From Coix lacryma-jobi var. lacryma-jobi (lineage: Eukaryota; Streptophyta; Magnoliopsida; Poales; Poaceae): a DNA stretch of 64,000 bases. The first letter of the stretch is position 1. Each line of letters begins with the position of its first letter. The stretch covers positions 60,092,577 through 60,156,576 of the forward strand of contig CM019826.1 in the NCBI GenBank assembly GCA_009763385.1, read 5' to 3'. Under the pieces are notes generated by a model. That model did no database searches. It was not told the DNA's origin and was given only the letters and a program-made list of their open reading frames with translations. The position numbers were made by a program, and so were the translations under genes. Positions 19,472-30,894 of the stretch are shown here, one piece after another.

Positions 19472-21104
19472 ATGGGCCCTCTCAAGAACTTCTTCACCGG
19501 CAAGAAGAAGAAGAGTAAGGGTGAGGGAAGTTCGTCGTGGGCAAACACTCACATTCACTTTGCTGGGAGTGATGAGGAGAGTGCCGGGAGGGGTACTCCA
19601 TCCACCAACGAAATGTCGGTGGATCGATACTCTCCGCCCACACACCAGGCCGGACCAACCATCTACGTCCTGAATTTCGTCGATGATATCATCTGGCAGA
19701 GTGATCGGGAACAGTAGGCCCGGAACATCCTCACACCCGCCACATCGACGACGACTTGCTAAGTCGCACTGGTACGGACAATGAGTTTCTCTATATTTTT
19801 GGAACCTTGGGATGGGAAGATGCATGGAAAGTTAATGAGGAAGGAATCTTTCCCCTCACAATGGAATTTCTGGCCACAATGCAAATATCTGCTAATCGCA
19901 TAAAATTTTGGCTTTTTATTGAAGAACATGCTTTAACATGGAAGCAGTTCAGCAAGAATTTAAATTTTGATGATTCATGCTTGCTAAGCTTGGAATCTGC
20001 CTGTACGGGATTCAATAAAAATGAATTTTGGAAAAGTATTGCTGGGAACAGAAACCTAGGCTTGCCCCGTACAAGTAATATCCACAACCCCACGCTCAGG
20101 TTTTTTCATAAATATATTAGTATCACACTTTTTCCAAGGCCTGACTTAAGACCAATTAAAAAGCCCGGAATGCTGCTGCTTTATGCTCTAGTAAACCACA
20201 TAAAAGTATCTCTCGCCAAAGCCATGGTGGACTACTGGTCTAAATTTGGTCAACGCACTGGAAATATCGAAATGACATCATGGATAACTAGACTGGCTTT
20301 AAACATGGGTCTGCTGAACACCGCTGTATACTCTTACATTCCTAGTGACCGAGACCTTTTGACCATGGAACACTTCTCGCAAGGACACCTCTTGCATGAG
20401 AACCAGGAGACTGGTGAGATTCACATGATCTACCAAGATTATGTGAATAAAATCGCTCTTCCTGACATGTCACTTTGGTTGGTGAATGCACCGACGTTAC
20501 TTTTGACCCTGGAAAACGAGGCAGAACAAAACCGCAGGTTGGCTCGACAAAACATCATGCAGGTTCCCAGGAGGAGGACGCGAGCGCAGACTCGTGCAGC
20601 GGAAGAGGCAGCAAGAGCTGCAACAGCAGCACAGGAGTTTAACCCTTTTCATGCAGAGCAGTATGGAGGAGCATCACTCTATGGTCATTTGACACCCCCT
20701 AGCTCGCACCAAGCAGGGGGTCGAACTGGCAGCAACCGCAACATCCGCAGTGGGGATACGGCCATGAGGCGTCCCTTCACTCATCCCAGTTGGGGAGTTC
20801 ATCCCACTCTTTGAGAGGATCCACCTGGTACACTGGCCGTGGTGATGAGTTCTTCCCTGGAGGAATCTCACCACAGGCCGCTCTCCATTCGTCCTTTCAT
20901 CAGGACGAGAGGATGTGCTATATGAGATATCTTCAGCACCAAATGAATGGACTCCCCATGGATACTGCCGAAATCCGTAAAGACTTGAACGAAATGAACC
21001 AAAATTTCCACGTATTCCGCCAGGAAACTGGTGGAGAACTGGCTAATATCTCTTCTCTCCTGCAGCAGAACCAGCAGAACTGGGACGAGATGTACCGTCG
21101 TTAG
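19472..21104 (+). pseudogene. ATHILA ORF1-like / plant transposon protein
   Basis: The protein has about 540 codons. The start at 19472 (MGPLKNFFTGKKKKSKG) gives a basic N-terminus. A central domain follows with EFLATMQ, IKFWLFIEEHALTW, a GFNKNEFWKSIAG segment and the PGMLLLYALVNHIKVSLAK helix. This pattern is like the ORF1 found in Athila-type and non-autonomous grass elements. Next come an Arg/Ala-rich helix (RRRTRAQTRAAEEAARAA) and a C-terminal coiled-coil-like tail ending QNWDEMYRR. Three breaks are visible: a TAG at 19715-19717, a one-base deletion near 19738, and a shift near 20800 where the last 100 residues change frame. No zinc knuckle and no enzyme motif are present. Its role is unknown; a capsid-like or RNA-binding role is only a guess. 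Confidence 0.65.
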
Positions 21105-22363
21105 GGATAGATGTAACCCAACCATGCGAATAGCCAGCTGGGGTGAGGACTCCGTCAAAGAGGTAAGTATCACAGCCGTCTTTATTACTGTCATTTTTTT
21201 TAATTTCAGTAATTTAAATTTGAGTTTTATCTTATTTAATTTGCAGCTTAATTAAGTAATATATATATATAATAAAATAATAAATAAATAGCAATAAATG
21301 AAACGCTCTCATCGTAAGTCTTTTTAATGAATAAAAATAATGTATGCCATGCATTAGAGTTATCATGGGAGAACGTATGCTAGAACTAAACTTGAGACAT
21401 AGCATTAGACTAAGTAATGGGGATGTACGTTTTCTACTTTGACTTGAGCAAGTCAAGTTTGTGGAGTAGTTATTTTGAAAAAAAAATGATAAAACTTGCT
21501 CTAAGTACTTCTGTGGCAAAGAAAGTCCTACCGAAGCCAAATAATTTTTTACTCTTAGAGTAGGAGCTTCCACTTGTTGCATGTTAGTGTTGAGCTAGTT
21601 AGACCTTTGTTGATAGACATGGTAGAGAAACTTGTCATATTTTTAGACCAAGGAATTCACTTGCACCCACCTATATAGTGCTATTCTTACACTGAGAATA
21701 CGCACACAACATGCCTTTATTTCCATTCATTGTTAGAAATACTACATGGCAAAATATCATGCTGCATAATGAAATCTCAGGGACATGGCTATACCAATTA
21801 AAAAAAAAGAGCAAGTGCTCTAAAAAAAGCAGTGCTCTAGAAAGAAAAGAATATTCAAAAGAGCAAGTGCTCTCATTCTTAGCCATGATCCCACAAATGA
21901 GATAAAAGGAGAAGTGCCATGAAAGTATTAGCTACAATAATACCACACACTTTCCACATTCCATGTCTGACCTATGACTTGTTGCTCGTTTGATCCATTT
22001 GTCTAACTTAGCAAAATTATGCTAGCATTGAATGCTCATTTTTATCCTATCCATTACACCCGACATAAAGTCATAGTGAGAGGATAATTCTTCCATTTCC
22101 ACATACAAATATGAGTGATTGAGTAAGCCACAGAAGTTACTAAGCATGCTTTCTTTTGAACAAAACTTGCAAAAACTCCACATATCTTGATTAGCAAAAT
22201 AGCAAGGGAAAGACAACCTTCTTTCTTGCCGGTCTTTTTGTTCTAATCTTGAGTGCAGGGAGGCTACAAATTCCATGGTGATGAAAATAATATGGGCATA
22301 CACAACAAAACACAGAGTTTCCAAGATTCAAGTCCATGCTTGCTCGAGGACGAGGAAGAGGTA
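21105..22363 (+). other. GypA-2 non-coding 3' region
   Basis: This is homologous in layout to 1143-2849 of GypA-1. AGCTGGGGTGAGGACTCC followed by AGAGGTAAGTATC at 21133-21172 is the purine tract plus donor-like site. A TTTTTTTAATTTCAG acceptor-like tract is at 21195-21210. An AT microsatellite lies at 21256-21272. The hairpin cluster at 21808-21873 is listed separately. No gene is seen. Confidence 0.65.
21808..21873 (+). repeat. A-rich hairpin cluster (GypA-2)
   Basis: The perfect hairpin AGAGCA-AG-TGCTCT occurs at 21808-21821 and again at 21860-21873. The shorter AGCA-G-TGCT lies between them at 21828-21836. A-rich spacers separate them. The position relative to the LTR matches the GypA-1 and GypB-1 arrays, but the stems differ. 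Confidence 0.7.
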
Positions 22364-22376
22364 AGCTGGGGGAACT
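22364..22376 (+). other. Polypurine tract of GypA-2
   Basis: AGCTGGGGGAACT lies directly before the LTR start TGTTGATGCT. Confidence 0.75.
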
Positions 22377-22852
22377 TGTTGATGCTCACTAAGTGTTATA
22401 TTCTTAGCATCAACAAGGTCATATAACTCAACACAAGGACTTAAAATCAACCAAAAACCTTTTATAAACTAACGATTTCCACTTGTCCTTGAGTTTTATT
22501 TGAATGTAGGTAATTGCAGGGTTTTTGAGCAAAATGACTAAGAGGACCCACCAGGAGGCAAGCACACTCACCTGGGCTCACTTTGGGCCAAGGTGGGGTG
22601 GCGCCAACCACCCCTAGCTGGCGGCCGCCAGGGGAGTGAGGCCCAAACTCCTCCCCTGCCACGTCACTGATCCAAGGGAGGCTTGCCACACTCATTTGCA
22701 GCCATTGATCACTTAGGTCGTTGCATCCAAGGGCTAAGAAGAGATGTCACGTGGATCATGACCTAATTGCCCATGTGACGGTTATTTGGACATGCAACCG
22801 ACCTTGGAACCGCCTCCCTGGAGCTCCTGGATGCCGTTGAAGCAATGATGGT
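22377..22852 (+). repeat. GypA-2 3' LTR, left piece (U3)
   Basis: It starts TGTTGATGCTCACTAAG and folds back on AGCATCAACA about 25 bases later. GGTGGCGCCAACCACC and TGGCGGCCGCCA near 22598-22632 are the GypA palindrome pair. The piece ends at ATGGT (22848-22852), the target site of GypB-1; LTR sequence resumes at 40914. Confidence 0.8.
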
Positions 22853-24165
22853 TGTTGACACTGGTTATCTATCAAAATTAAAGGATAAATAAATATGAAA
22901 AGAGCAAGAATTTGATCAACAACAAAGGTTTAGGGTTTCAACTGACAATATTCCACGAGTTTTGGTGAGTTATGATTCTGCAGGGACTAAACCCAGGAAA
23001 TCGGCACCAATAGCTTCCATAGAAGGAAACCGTCGGGAGATAACGCAACCGCCATGTCGGGATACTTCTAGAAGACTCCAGAGAACACATAGAGACACCA
23101 CGAGAAAGGGCACCGCGGTCCACCTCCAGGTGGGACCGACCGGTCCCCTGACCCACCGGTCGGTCCCCCCTGGGCCCGCTGGTCTCCGTCTTCTGCAAGC
23201 TTCCTTCACCGACCTCTAGGATGCATCTTAGTCGTACCTTAAGTCGGTTTGATCCAACGGCCGCGGTTGATCCCTCAGGGCTATATAAGCAGCCCCAGAC
23301 CCCCCTCTCCAGGCATCTCCCTCTTCATTATTCATCTCCACATCAGAAATTAGGGTTCCAATGTAGAAGTAGGGTCCCTCTAGATGAATCTCTTCTAGTT
23401 CATCTAGAATTAGATCTAGTTCATCTAGTTGTAATCAAGAGTTAGCTTTCAAGTAGAAGACTAGATACCCCTCTAGTAGGATTAGAACCTAGTCTTATTT
23501 TAGAACTAGAAGAGAGAGAGAGAGGAAGAGATCAAGAAGGAGCTCCGGCCTGTCGGATCAACTTCTTCATCTTGTACCTGTGGATTCAAGTTCTTCGTCA
23601 ACTTGCTTCAACGATTGTTTCGGTAATCAACGTCTATATTTAAGTTTGTGTTATTGTTCTTATTATTCTTAAGGTTTGTGACTCTCTTTTGAGTACTTTA
23701 ATTCTAGTCATTCTAGAGTTAGAGTAGTTGGATAGAGTAAGCGTGGTGCTTAGACTTGATAGCTCATAAATGCCTCCTATAACGCCGTAGTAGTGGTTTT
23801 TCGCAAGGGTGACCTCTTATAGCCTTGTTGATTCTTCTATATCCACTTACCCGTATGTAGGCTCGGTAGGATTATACATTTGCATAAAAGACTCATACTC
23901 TGTTTGTGACCTTTTATGGCAACTTCCCCACTAAGAATAATATAAAACATATCACTCTTAAATTAGAATTAGACAGCCTTAGTGATCCCCTCTATACTTC
24001 TAGATTCTCCGTCATTGTTAGCTACTCAGGGTTAGACTTTAAGACTTAACACTATCTGTTCCTTTGGTTTTTATAAAACTAGGTTACTCTGGTGAAGTGC
24101 TACATCGGTAGATTTTATCTGTGCGCTTGCGGATAAAGTAGAGTGTGCGTTAATTTATACCAACA
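22853..24165 (+). repeat. 5' LTR of GypB-1
   Basis: It runs from TGTTGACACTGG to ATACCAACA, 1313 bp. Upstream of the TATA box (TATATAAG, 23282-23289) lie CACCT-CC-AGGTG and GGGACCGACCGGTCCC with a second ACCGGTCGGTCCC (about 23119-23171). The U5 end carries AAGTGC (24095) that can pair with GCGCTT (24123), also seen in GypA LTRs. A GAGAGAGAG run is near 23511. Confidence 0.88.
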
Positions 24166-24173
24166 GGCATTTC

Positions 24174-24191
24174 TGGCGTCGTTGCCGGGGA
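24174..24191 (+). other. Primer-binding site of GypB-1 (tRNA-Asp type)
   Basis: TGGCGTCGTTGCCGGGGA, eight bases after the LTR end, differs at one base from the site complementary to plant tRNA-Asp. It primes minus-strand synthesis and shows this LTR is the 5' one. Confidence 0.8.
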
Positions 24192-25760
24192 ACGGTAGAT
24201 CAACTTAAGTCTTAGTTTAACCTTGTAACCATACTTTTATCTTTTTCCTTTTTGTCCCAGTTTTTTCATTATTTTTGTTTTCATTCTTATGAAGTTGTTT
24301 TTGAATTCCACTCTTATCTATCACTACCCCATGAGCAAGCTATAACCAGTAGAATCCTTATACCCCATCATAATACCTGGTTATTAGCTATGCCTACATT
24401 TCTGCTGCACTGTCCTTGTAATGAGCATAGGAATATAATTATGAAATATTCCTTCGGGTATTTTGTCACTTACCTTCCCCAGTCTGGAGCAGAAAAGAAC
24501 GAAGGAACAACAAACACAAGGTATGTCCAACCAATCATCATTGAATTACATTCATCCAATCTTGATTTGTGCAAAATCTAAGCTTGAGGAATAGACTTTC
24601 TAAGAATATTTCTTGCCATGTTGCTATGTTGGTTGTCCCTACCTTTAAGATATGCTCATACACTAATCATACTCTTTCATCACATCTAACTAATTTCTAT
24701 AATACTTTCATGCTACCCTCATTTGCTATATTATATGTTTAGGTTTGGAGTACTTTCGTACATCTCTTAAATTAAGCATGGTGCCTAGTTTAGGAGTGGT
24801 GATCTTGCTTTCAAAGGCTTTTAATTTAAGCAATTAAGTTAAAATGCCTTCCTAGATCAAATTAGACGTGGTGTCTAGGTTGATTTTTGAGCCAATAGTA
24901 TGCTATAGTGGATGTTGGATATTTTGTTGGACTAACCCCTGCAGGGAAACTTTCAATATCAATTTGGAATGTCCGGAGATGAACTCACATTGAGATGAAG
25001 AGACACATGAACTTCAACAACTTTGCACAATGAAGACTCAGCTCATTCATCATGGATGAAAGAACTGTGAGTATCAAAATTTATTTATTTTGTCTTCTAC
25101 TGCAAGTTATCTTTTTCCTTATATCATGTTAAAGTGCAGCCCGCACATAGAATACTAGTCTATGCTAAAACAATCCAAAAAAACATCTTTTATTAGCATA
25201 GATGCAACATACATAAGTTATGGATAATAACCCATGTTTCAAATTCTTGCAATCCTTCGGGTATATGTCCACTAACATTATGCAGGAGAGAAATTTTGTT
25301 CATCCATGGTTTGGTGTGAACATTGAAGATCCAAAACTCAAACCATAGACACACAAACCTACTCTCAGGTCACAAATGGTGCTAGCCTAGCTTTGAGTCT
25401 TGCTTGGGCACTGATGACAAACAGGATGTAACTTACCTCGTACGAGACAACATATGCCTGCAATCATTGTTGTCGAAGACATCAAGACAAGAAGTGGGAA
25501 GTTATCCTCTTTTCTAATCAAGAGCTAGCTTTGGAGACAAGATGGTACCACTACACAACAATAGCAAGATCTACAGTCAAACACATGAACATGTTGTTGG
25601 GAGTCCATCTACATCACAAGCTAGCCTGGGAGAGAATTCCGTTGTCTAGATGTGTTTCACAATAAAGGGAGGAAGGAGAAACCAACTTCAAACATATTGA
25701 TCCTCCTACTCATCACTTTGATCAGTACAAATCACTAGATGTTGTCCTAGTCGAGAAGAA
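24192..25760 (+). other. GypB-1 internal region, degenerate
   Basis: No reading frame of gag type can be supported. A 109-residue open stretch at 24252-24581 contains no recognisable motif and has a broken counterpart in GypB-2. The region from about 24250 to 25700 matches the minus-strand region 52420-53990, so it is shared family sequence, probably a decayed gag. Confidence 0.5.
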
Positions 25761-25844
25761 GAATATGATCCACCACTCATTCTTGGAAGATTGTTCTTGA
25801 ACACCATCAATGTTATCATCTATGTCGGACCTGGAAAAGTCAAC
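25761..25844 (+). pseudogene. Protease remnant 1 of GypB-1
   Basis: The translation contains PPLILGRLFLNT and IIYVGPGKVN, the C-terminal signature of the retropepsin-like domain seen intact in GypA-1 (PLILGRPFLNTVD). Only this end of the domain is readable. The active-site half upstream is not recognisable. The same remnant occurs in GypB-2 at 52331-52414 with conservative changes. About 1.3 kb downstream there is a second, different protease remnant. Confidence 0.65.
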
Positions 25845-27142
25845 TCTTGGATCTTTGCTGATTCTTCAACAACTACATCACTTATGAGCAGCCAAAGAGA
25901 ACCAAGAGAAGATCTCGAAGGGAGAACCAACTGCCAAGAATGGAGGAGGGCATCATGAAGGATGAGACCACTGCACCACAAGAGTTAGAAGATGAAGAGA
26001 TTACCTGAGCTAGCAAATCAAAAGAACAGCCGATAAGATCTCCATCATCTAGACAATGTTGAGAGGACAAGTCTCAATTGAGACATTACAAGACAAAGAC
26101 TCTCATGGAGGCACTTGAGTAGCAGCTCTAAATTCAAGTCTCTTATCAACCCAATAATTAAAGGGAAAACAAGAAAGGTTGACAAGAGAAGAATGCGGAA
26201 CTGTCCCTACATCCTCATAGTACAGAATTAATACAAAAAGAGAGAGGATCCAAGTCAGCATACTCGAGGAACAATGCGCCTTTACTGATAAGTCGACACA
26301 AGAGAAGGAAGGTCAATACCTCTAAGATGATTCCACTATGATCTTCCTCCTCTCAATCACACTGTGAGACAAACAAGAGAAGACAAACCATTCATAATCA
26401 GCTAGACAAGAGAAGTTTCCACAAGGTGGTTCAGCACAATCACTTTCCAATGACAAAGTAACATTTCAAGGTAAGTGACCATCACTTTAAAAGATTCTTC
26501 TTGATTCTAGTATGAACATAAATAAAGAACTAAATATGTTTAAGTTGTACCTCACTTGATCCAACCTAATCAACTCAACATGTTTAGTCCTTTGATCTTT
26601 TGTCCTAGCTTTACTTCTTTGAATCTCACTGTCTTAACTAAATGAGCTAAAATGTTGTGCATCTACCCTTTGGAAGATGATATATCTCAATCATGAAAAG
26701 ATCGACACATTATGCATAGATTATCCTTCCTTAGGTTAAGTAATTTGATCTGTTAATATTTTAAGATGCTACTTTCATGCTCATCCTCTGATCCTATCAC
26801 TCATGTTAAGATTGAATAGAACACATAAACAACAAGTTTGTCTTGTGCAATGTGCCAAAGGTTAGAGAGGAATAAACAAAACTTTTGGTTATGTTGGTGT
26901 TTTTCCACCAACAGAGCCTATGCACTTGATCTCTACCATGTCTTTATGAGCAGGACACACTCTTGAGCAAAACATGGAGAAGTTTGTCACTCCCAAATTC
27001 TACAGAGTGAAGGTCCTAGATCTACAAGAACATGCACACTGAGCAAGATGCTGCCAACGTCCATAATTAACGCTTCACTTCAAATTGCTGGACGAACAAA
27101 TGACATCAGTGACACCATATCATGAGACATAAACAAGAAGGA
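25845..27142 (+). other. GypB-1 spacer between the two protease remnants
   Basis: AT-rich, no gene supported. It is shared with GypB-2 (about 51026-52330 on the minus strand), including a CCACCAACAGAGCC block near 26908 and a TGTGTCCTGCTCAT block near 26949. Confidence 0.5.
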
Positions 27143-27560
27143 ATGATGGAAGACGTCGTAGTCAGAATTAGAGGTCATGAAATCCCCACAGACTTCTTGA
27201 TCCTCGAGATAAGAAGACGATGATGTCCACCTCATCCTAGGAAGACCATTCCTCTACGCTACAAGTACAATCATCTACAGAGGAAATTCATTTTCACTTT
27301 CCTAGAGAAAAGGCACGATGCAACTTCATCAGCTACATGCCCAATGAAGCACCCAAGAAGAATAGAAGTGAAAGACGCCGCTCTCAAAGCCAAAGAAGAC
27401 AAACTATCAAGAATAGAGAGGCCAATTACGAAGAAGAAGCTATTGACACTGTCCCAGAAAAGAAAGGAAAGAGACCTCAAGACAGTGAGCCACAGGAAGT
27501 GAAGACTCAGACCAAGAAAGTATGGAAGAAAACGTCTGCACCTAAGAGGTACAATCAATA
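27143..27560 (+). pseudogene. Protease remnant 2 of GypB-1 with basic tail
   Basis: It starts MMEDVVVRIRGHE, continues PTDFLIL, then after a small indel VHLILGRPFLYAT and IIYRG, again the flap-to-C-terminus part of a retropepsin-like domain. A basic, lysine-rich tail follows in another frame (KNRSERRRSQSQRRQ, to 27561). In GypB-2 (50708-51025, minus) the same segment is open as one frame of 105 residues. The catalytic Asp-containing segment is not visible in either copy, so the product could not have been an active protease. Confidence 0.65.
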
Positions 27561-27608
27561 ACAACTTTCCAAACGTTTAACATACCTTAGGAGGTCTGAA
27601 CCAAGGGA

Positions 27609-27628
27609 AGGTCCGGTTCATCGGACCT
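27609..27628 (+). other. Conserved hairpin after protease remnant 2
   Basis: AGGTCCG and CGGACCT form a perfect 7-bp stem with a 6-base loop. GypB-2 keeps the same stem at 50533-50552 (minus strand). Confidence 0.55.
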
Positions 27629-28337
27629 AAATATCTGAACCTTTGCCAAAAGGTAAAAAATCGGTAGTTATCCTCATATTTACTTTGCTGCATATTTCTC
27701 AGATTTAATTCTTAGTTATTTATTATATCATCATATTTAATCATTGCATCATCATATTTAATTCACAAATATTTTAATTTCTACATTGCATTAGAAAAGA
27801 AAATAAAAATGTTGCAATTGTCACACTATATAATAAACCATAAAGCTCCATATGAATAATTCTATGGTGTGGTAAAAACTCACAAGCATATTCACCGTGG
27901 TGGCATAAAAATAATAAAAATAAATATGCATGCATTCATCCTGTTGCATTTTCTCTTGCATCATAAAATATAAAAACATAAAATATTGTGAAAGAGATCT
28001 TACTGAAATTCAGGACAACTAAGGCTTGAGTGGCCAACCACTAATGCTTAATCTGTTCCACAAGTTTTGTTGTCTATTTGAGTTTCACAGGATTTGAAAG
28101 GCCAATAAAAGCTGACGAGCAAGTGAATGTTCCATCCACTACTGGAGCACTATTTGAATAATCATCAACATCAATCAAAGCTCTGATAGAGGAAGGACAT
28201 ATCCACTGCCAATCTGCTACATTGCAAGATTGAACGACTACGTCACATTCAGCTTGAGGGAAGGCACCCTCATGTATCCACGTAAGTATCTCTATTCTCT
28301 TAAGTTTTTCATTCTATAAATAAATTCAAAACACCAA
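27629..28337 (+). other. GypB-1 non-coding 3' region, part 1
   Basis: AT-rich with no gene. CAGCTTGAGGGAAGGCACCC followed by CACGTAAGTATC (28251-28289) is another purine tract plus donor-like site, present also in GypB-2 near 49868-49905. Confidence 0.5.
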
Positions 28338-29365
28338 AATATGTGAGCACATGAAGGTTCACTCTTAAAAATGAAAACCCCAAAAATATGTGGGCACATG
28401 AAGGCTCACCCATAAAAGAAAAGAACAAAAATATGTGGGCACATGAAGGCTCACCATTAAAAAAAGAGACAAAAATATATGGGCACATGAAGGCTCAACG
28501 CTATTAAAGGAACTAGCTTGGGGAGACGCACCCCCCATATCTTCGCGATTCAGGTATGTCTTTATTATTCTTACCACTACTATTAGTTTTTATTTTAAAA
28601 GGGTGTTAGATTAAATAAATAAATAGTGTGTCTAGTTTGTGTTTAAGGAGTTGATGACTAAGAAGACCCTCTCTCTCTAATCTTTTGCATGGAAATGATG
28701 AATAGTTGCTCTATCTAATTTCTTTCGAGTACCTAGCCTTCAAAGCATGAGTTCTCCTAATTAATAATGATGCCTTAAAATAAAATTAAATACATGGATG
28801 GCAAATACTTAGTCTAAGGTCTAGGTAGTTGGGATATGACATGTGATGATCTGAGCTGCTATTATCTTGTTCTAAACAACACTAAAGTTTCGGAGATTTC
28901 TAAATATGAATATGACTAATAATTGCATTGAGTTAAATTAAGCTTTGTGACCCTGTGAGATTTATCTTGCCATTCAATTGAGATCACTTACACATTTCAT
29001 CCATCTTCCGCATAAATGCTCATAATTATCTGTTGCTACCCTCTCAGAAGTTTGTTGAAGCATATGGCTATTAAAAAAAGAAAAAAAAGAGAAAAGAAAA
29101 AAAAGATCCAAGGAAATAAAAGGGACAAGTGTCCGAAACCTCAAAAAGATAGATCCCGAGGAAATAAAAAGGACAAGTGTCCAGAACCTCGAAAAGAAAA
29201 AAAAGAAAGAAAAAAATGTCAGAAAAAATGGGCACGTGCCCGACAGTAGAATTAGCCTGATAGCGATATGTCTCTGATAAACAGAAGAGAGTGAATATAT
29301 TCAAAAGAGCATCCGACTTCATTTTTCCATACACATGCACTTCTTAATTCAATGGTTGGTTGACT
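28338..29365 (+). other. Hairpin cassette present in GypB-1, absent from GypB-2
   Basis: About 1.0 kb that GypB-2 lacks entirely; GypB-2 joins the two flanks near 49812-49826. Array 1 (28341-28488) has four units of about 45 bp with ATGTG-GG-CACAT hairpins (28341, 28388, 28433, and a decayed one at 28477), each followed by GAAGGCTCAC. Then comes AGCTTGGGGAGACGCACCCC with GGTATGT (28503-28560). Array 2 (29123-29241) has GGACA-AG-TGTCC twice (29123-29134, 29171-29182) and the perfect palindrome GGGCACGTGCCC (29230-29241) in poly-A-rich DNA. Confidence 0.75.
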
Positions 29366-29662
29366 TTCTCTTTGGATCCATTGTTTAATTTGACAACAGA
29401 TGTATTAATGCTTTTGAAAATTAATTAAAACTCCGGGATAAAGGTGAAGTGAAAGAACTAGAGACATAGTGCTTGATTTGATCGTTCAATCTCTCAATTA
29501 TTTAGGATCTAAGATAGAAGTAATAAGCCCCATGAAGAATAACATGATATGTTTCGGAGAACTTTTGTTTAACAGTAGGTATACTTGTTAAAGTGAAGAT
29601 ATTGTAGCAACTCCTGAGCCATTGTTAATTTTTGGTTTTGCTAAGGGACTAGCAAAAGGTAA

Positions 29663-29674
29663 GCTTGGGGGAAT
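29663..29674 (+). other. Polypurine tract of GypB-1
   Basis: GCTTGGGGGAAT lies directly before the 3' LTR start TGTTGACGCTGG. Confidence 0.8.
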
Positions 29675-30894
29675 TGTTGACGCTGGTTATCTATCCAATT
29701 AAAGGATAAATAAATATGAAAAGGGCAAGAATTTGATCACCAACAAAGGTTTAGGGTTTCAACTGACAATATTCCACGAGTTTTGGTGAGTTATGATTCT
29801 GCAGGGACTAAACCAGGAAATCGGCACCGATAGCTTCCCATAGAAGGAAACCGTCGGGAGCTAACGCAACCGCCACATCGGGATACTTCTAGAAGACTCC
29901 AGAGAACACATAGAGACACCACGAGAAAGGGCACCGCGGTCCACCTCCAGGTGGGACTGACCGGTCCCCTGGACCCACCGGTTGGTCCCCCCTGGGCCCG
30001 CTGGTCTCCGTCTTCTGCAAGCTTCCTCCACCGACCTCTAGGATGCATCTTAGCCGTACCTTAAGTCGGTTTGGTCCAACGGCCGCGGTTGATCCCTCAG
30101 GGCTATATAAGCAGCCCCGGACCCCCCTCTCCAGGCATCTCTCTCTTCATTATTCATCTCCACATCAGAAATTAGGGTTCCAATGTAGAAGTAGAGGTCC
30201 CTCTAGATGAATCTCTTCTAGTTCATCTAGAATTAGATCTAGTTCATCTAGTTGTAATCAAGAGTTAGCTTTCAAGTAGAAGACTAGATACCCCTCTAGT
30301 AGGATTAGAACCTAGTCTTATTTTAGAACTAGAAGAGAGAGAGAGAGGAAGAGATCAAGAGGAGCTCCGGCCTGTCGGATCAACTTCTTCATCTTGTACC
30401 TGTGCATTCAAGTTCTTCGTCAACTTGCTTCAACGATTGTTTCGGTAATGAACGTCTATATTTAAGTTTGAGTTATTGTTCTTATTATTCTTAAGGTTCG
30501 TGACTCTCTTTTGAGTACTTTAATTCTAGTCATTCTAGAGTTAGAGTAGTTGGATAGTGTAAGCGTGGTGCTTAGACTTGATAGCTCATAAATGCCTCTT
30601 ATAACGCCGGTAGTATGTTGTTCACAAGGGTGACTCTTATAGCCTTGTTGATTCTTCTATAGTCCACTTACCCGTATGTAGGCTCGGTAGGATTATACAT
30701 TTGCATAAAAGACTCATACTCTGTTGGTGACCATTTATGGCAACTTCCCCACTAAGAATAATATAAACATATCACTCTTAAATTAGAATTAGACAGCCTT
30801 AGTGATCCCCTCTATACTTCTAGATTCTTCGTCCTTGTTAGCTACTCAGGGGTTAGACTTTAAGACTTAACACTATCCGTTCCTTTGGGTTCGA
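29675..30894 (+). repeat. 3' LTR of GypB-1, left piece
   Basis: It is collinear with 22853-24070 of the 5' LTR and very similar, with a TATA box at 30104-30111. It is cut at TTCGA (30890-30894), the Tek target site. The right piece is at 40814-40908. Confidence 0.88.

Noticed and set aside
24252..24581. 109-codon frame in GypB-1 internal DNA as a small gene
   Set aside because: No motif is present and the GypB-2 counterpart is not open over the same span.
29016..29249. Lys-rich 77-codon frame in the GypB-1 cassette
   Set aside because: It is translated poly-A and hairpin repeat; composition alone explains it.
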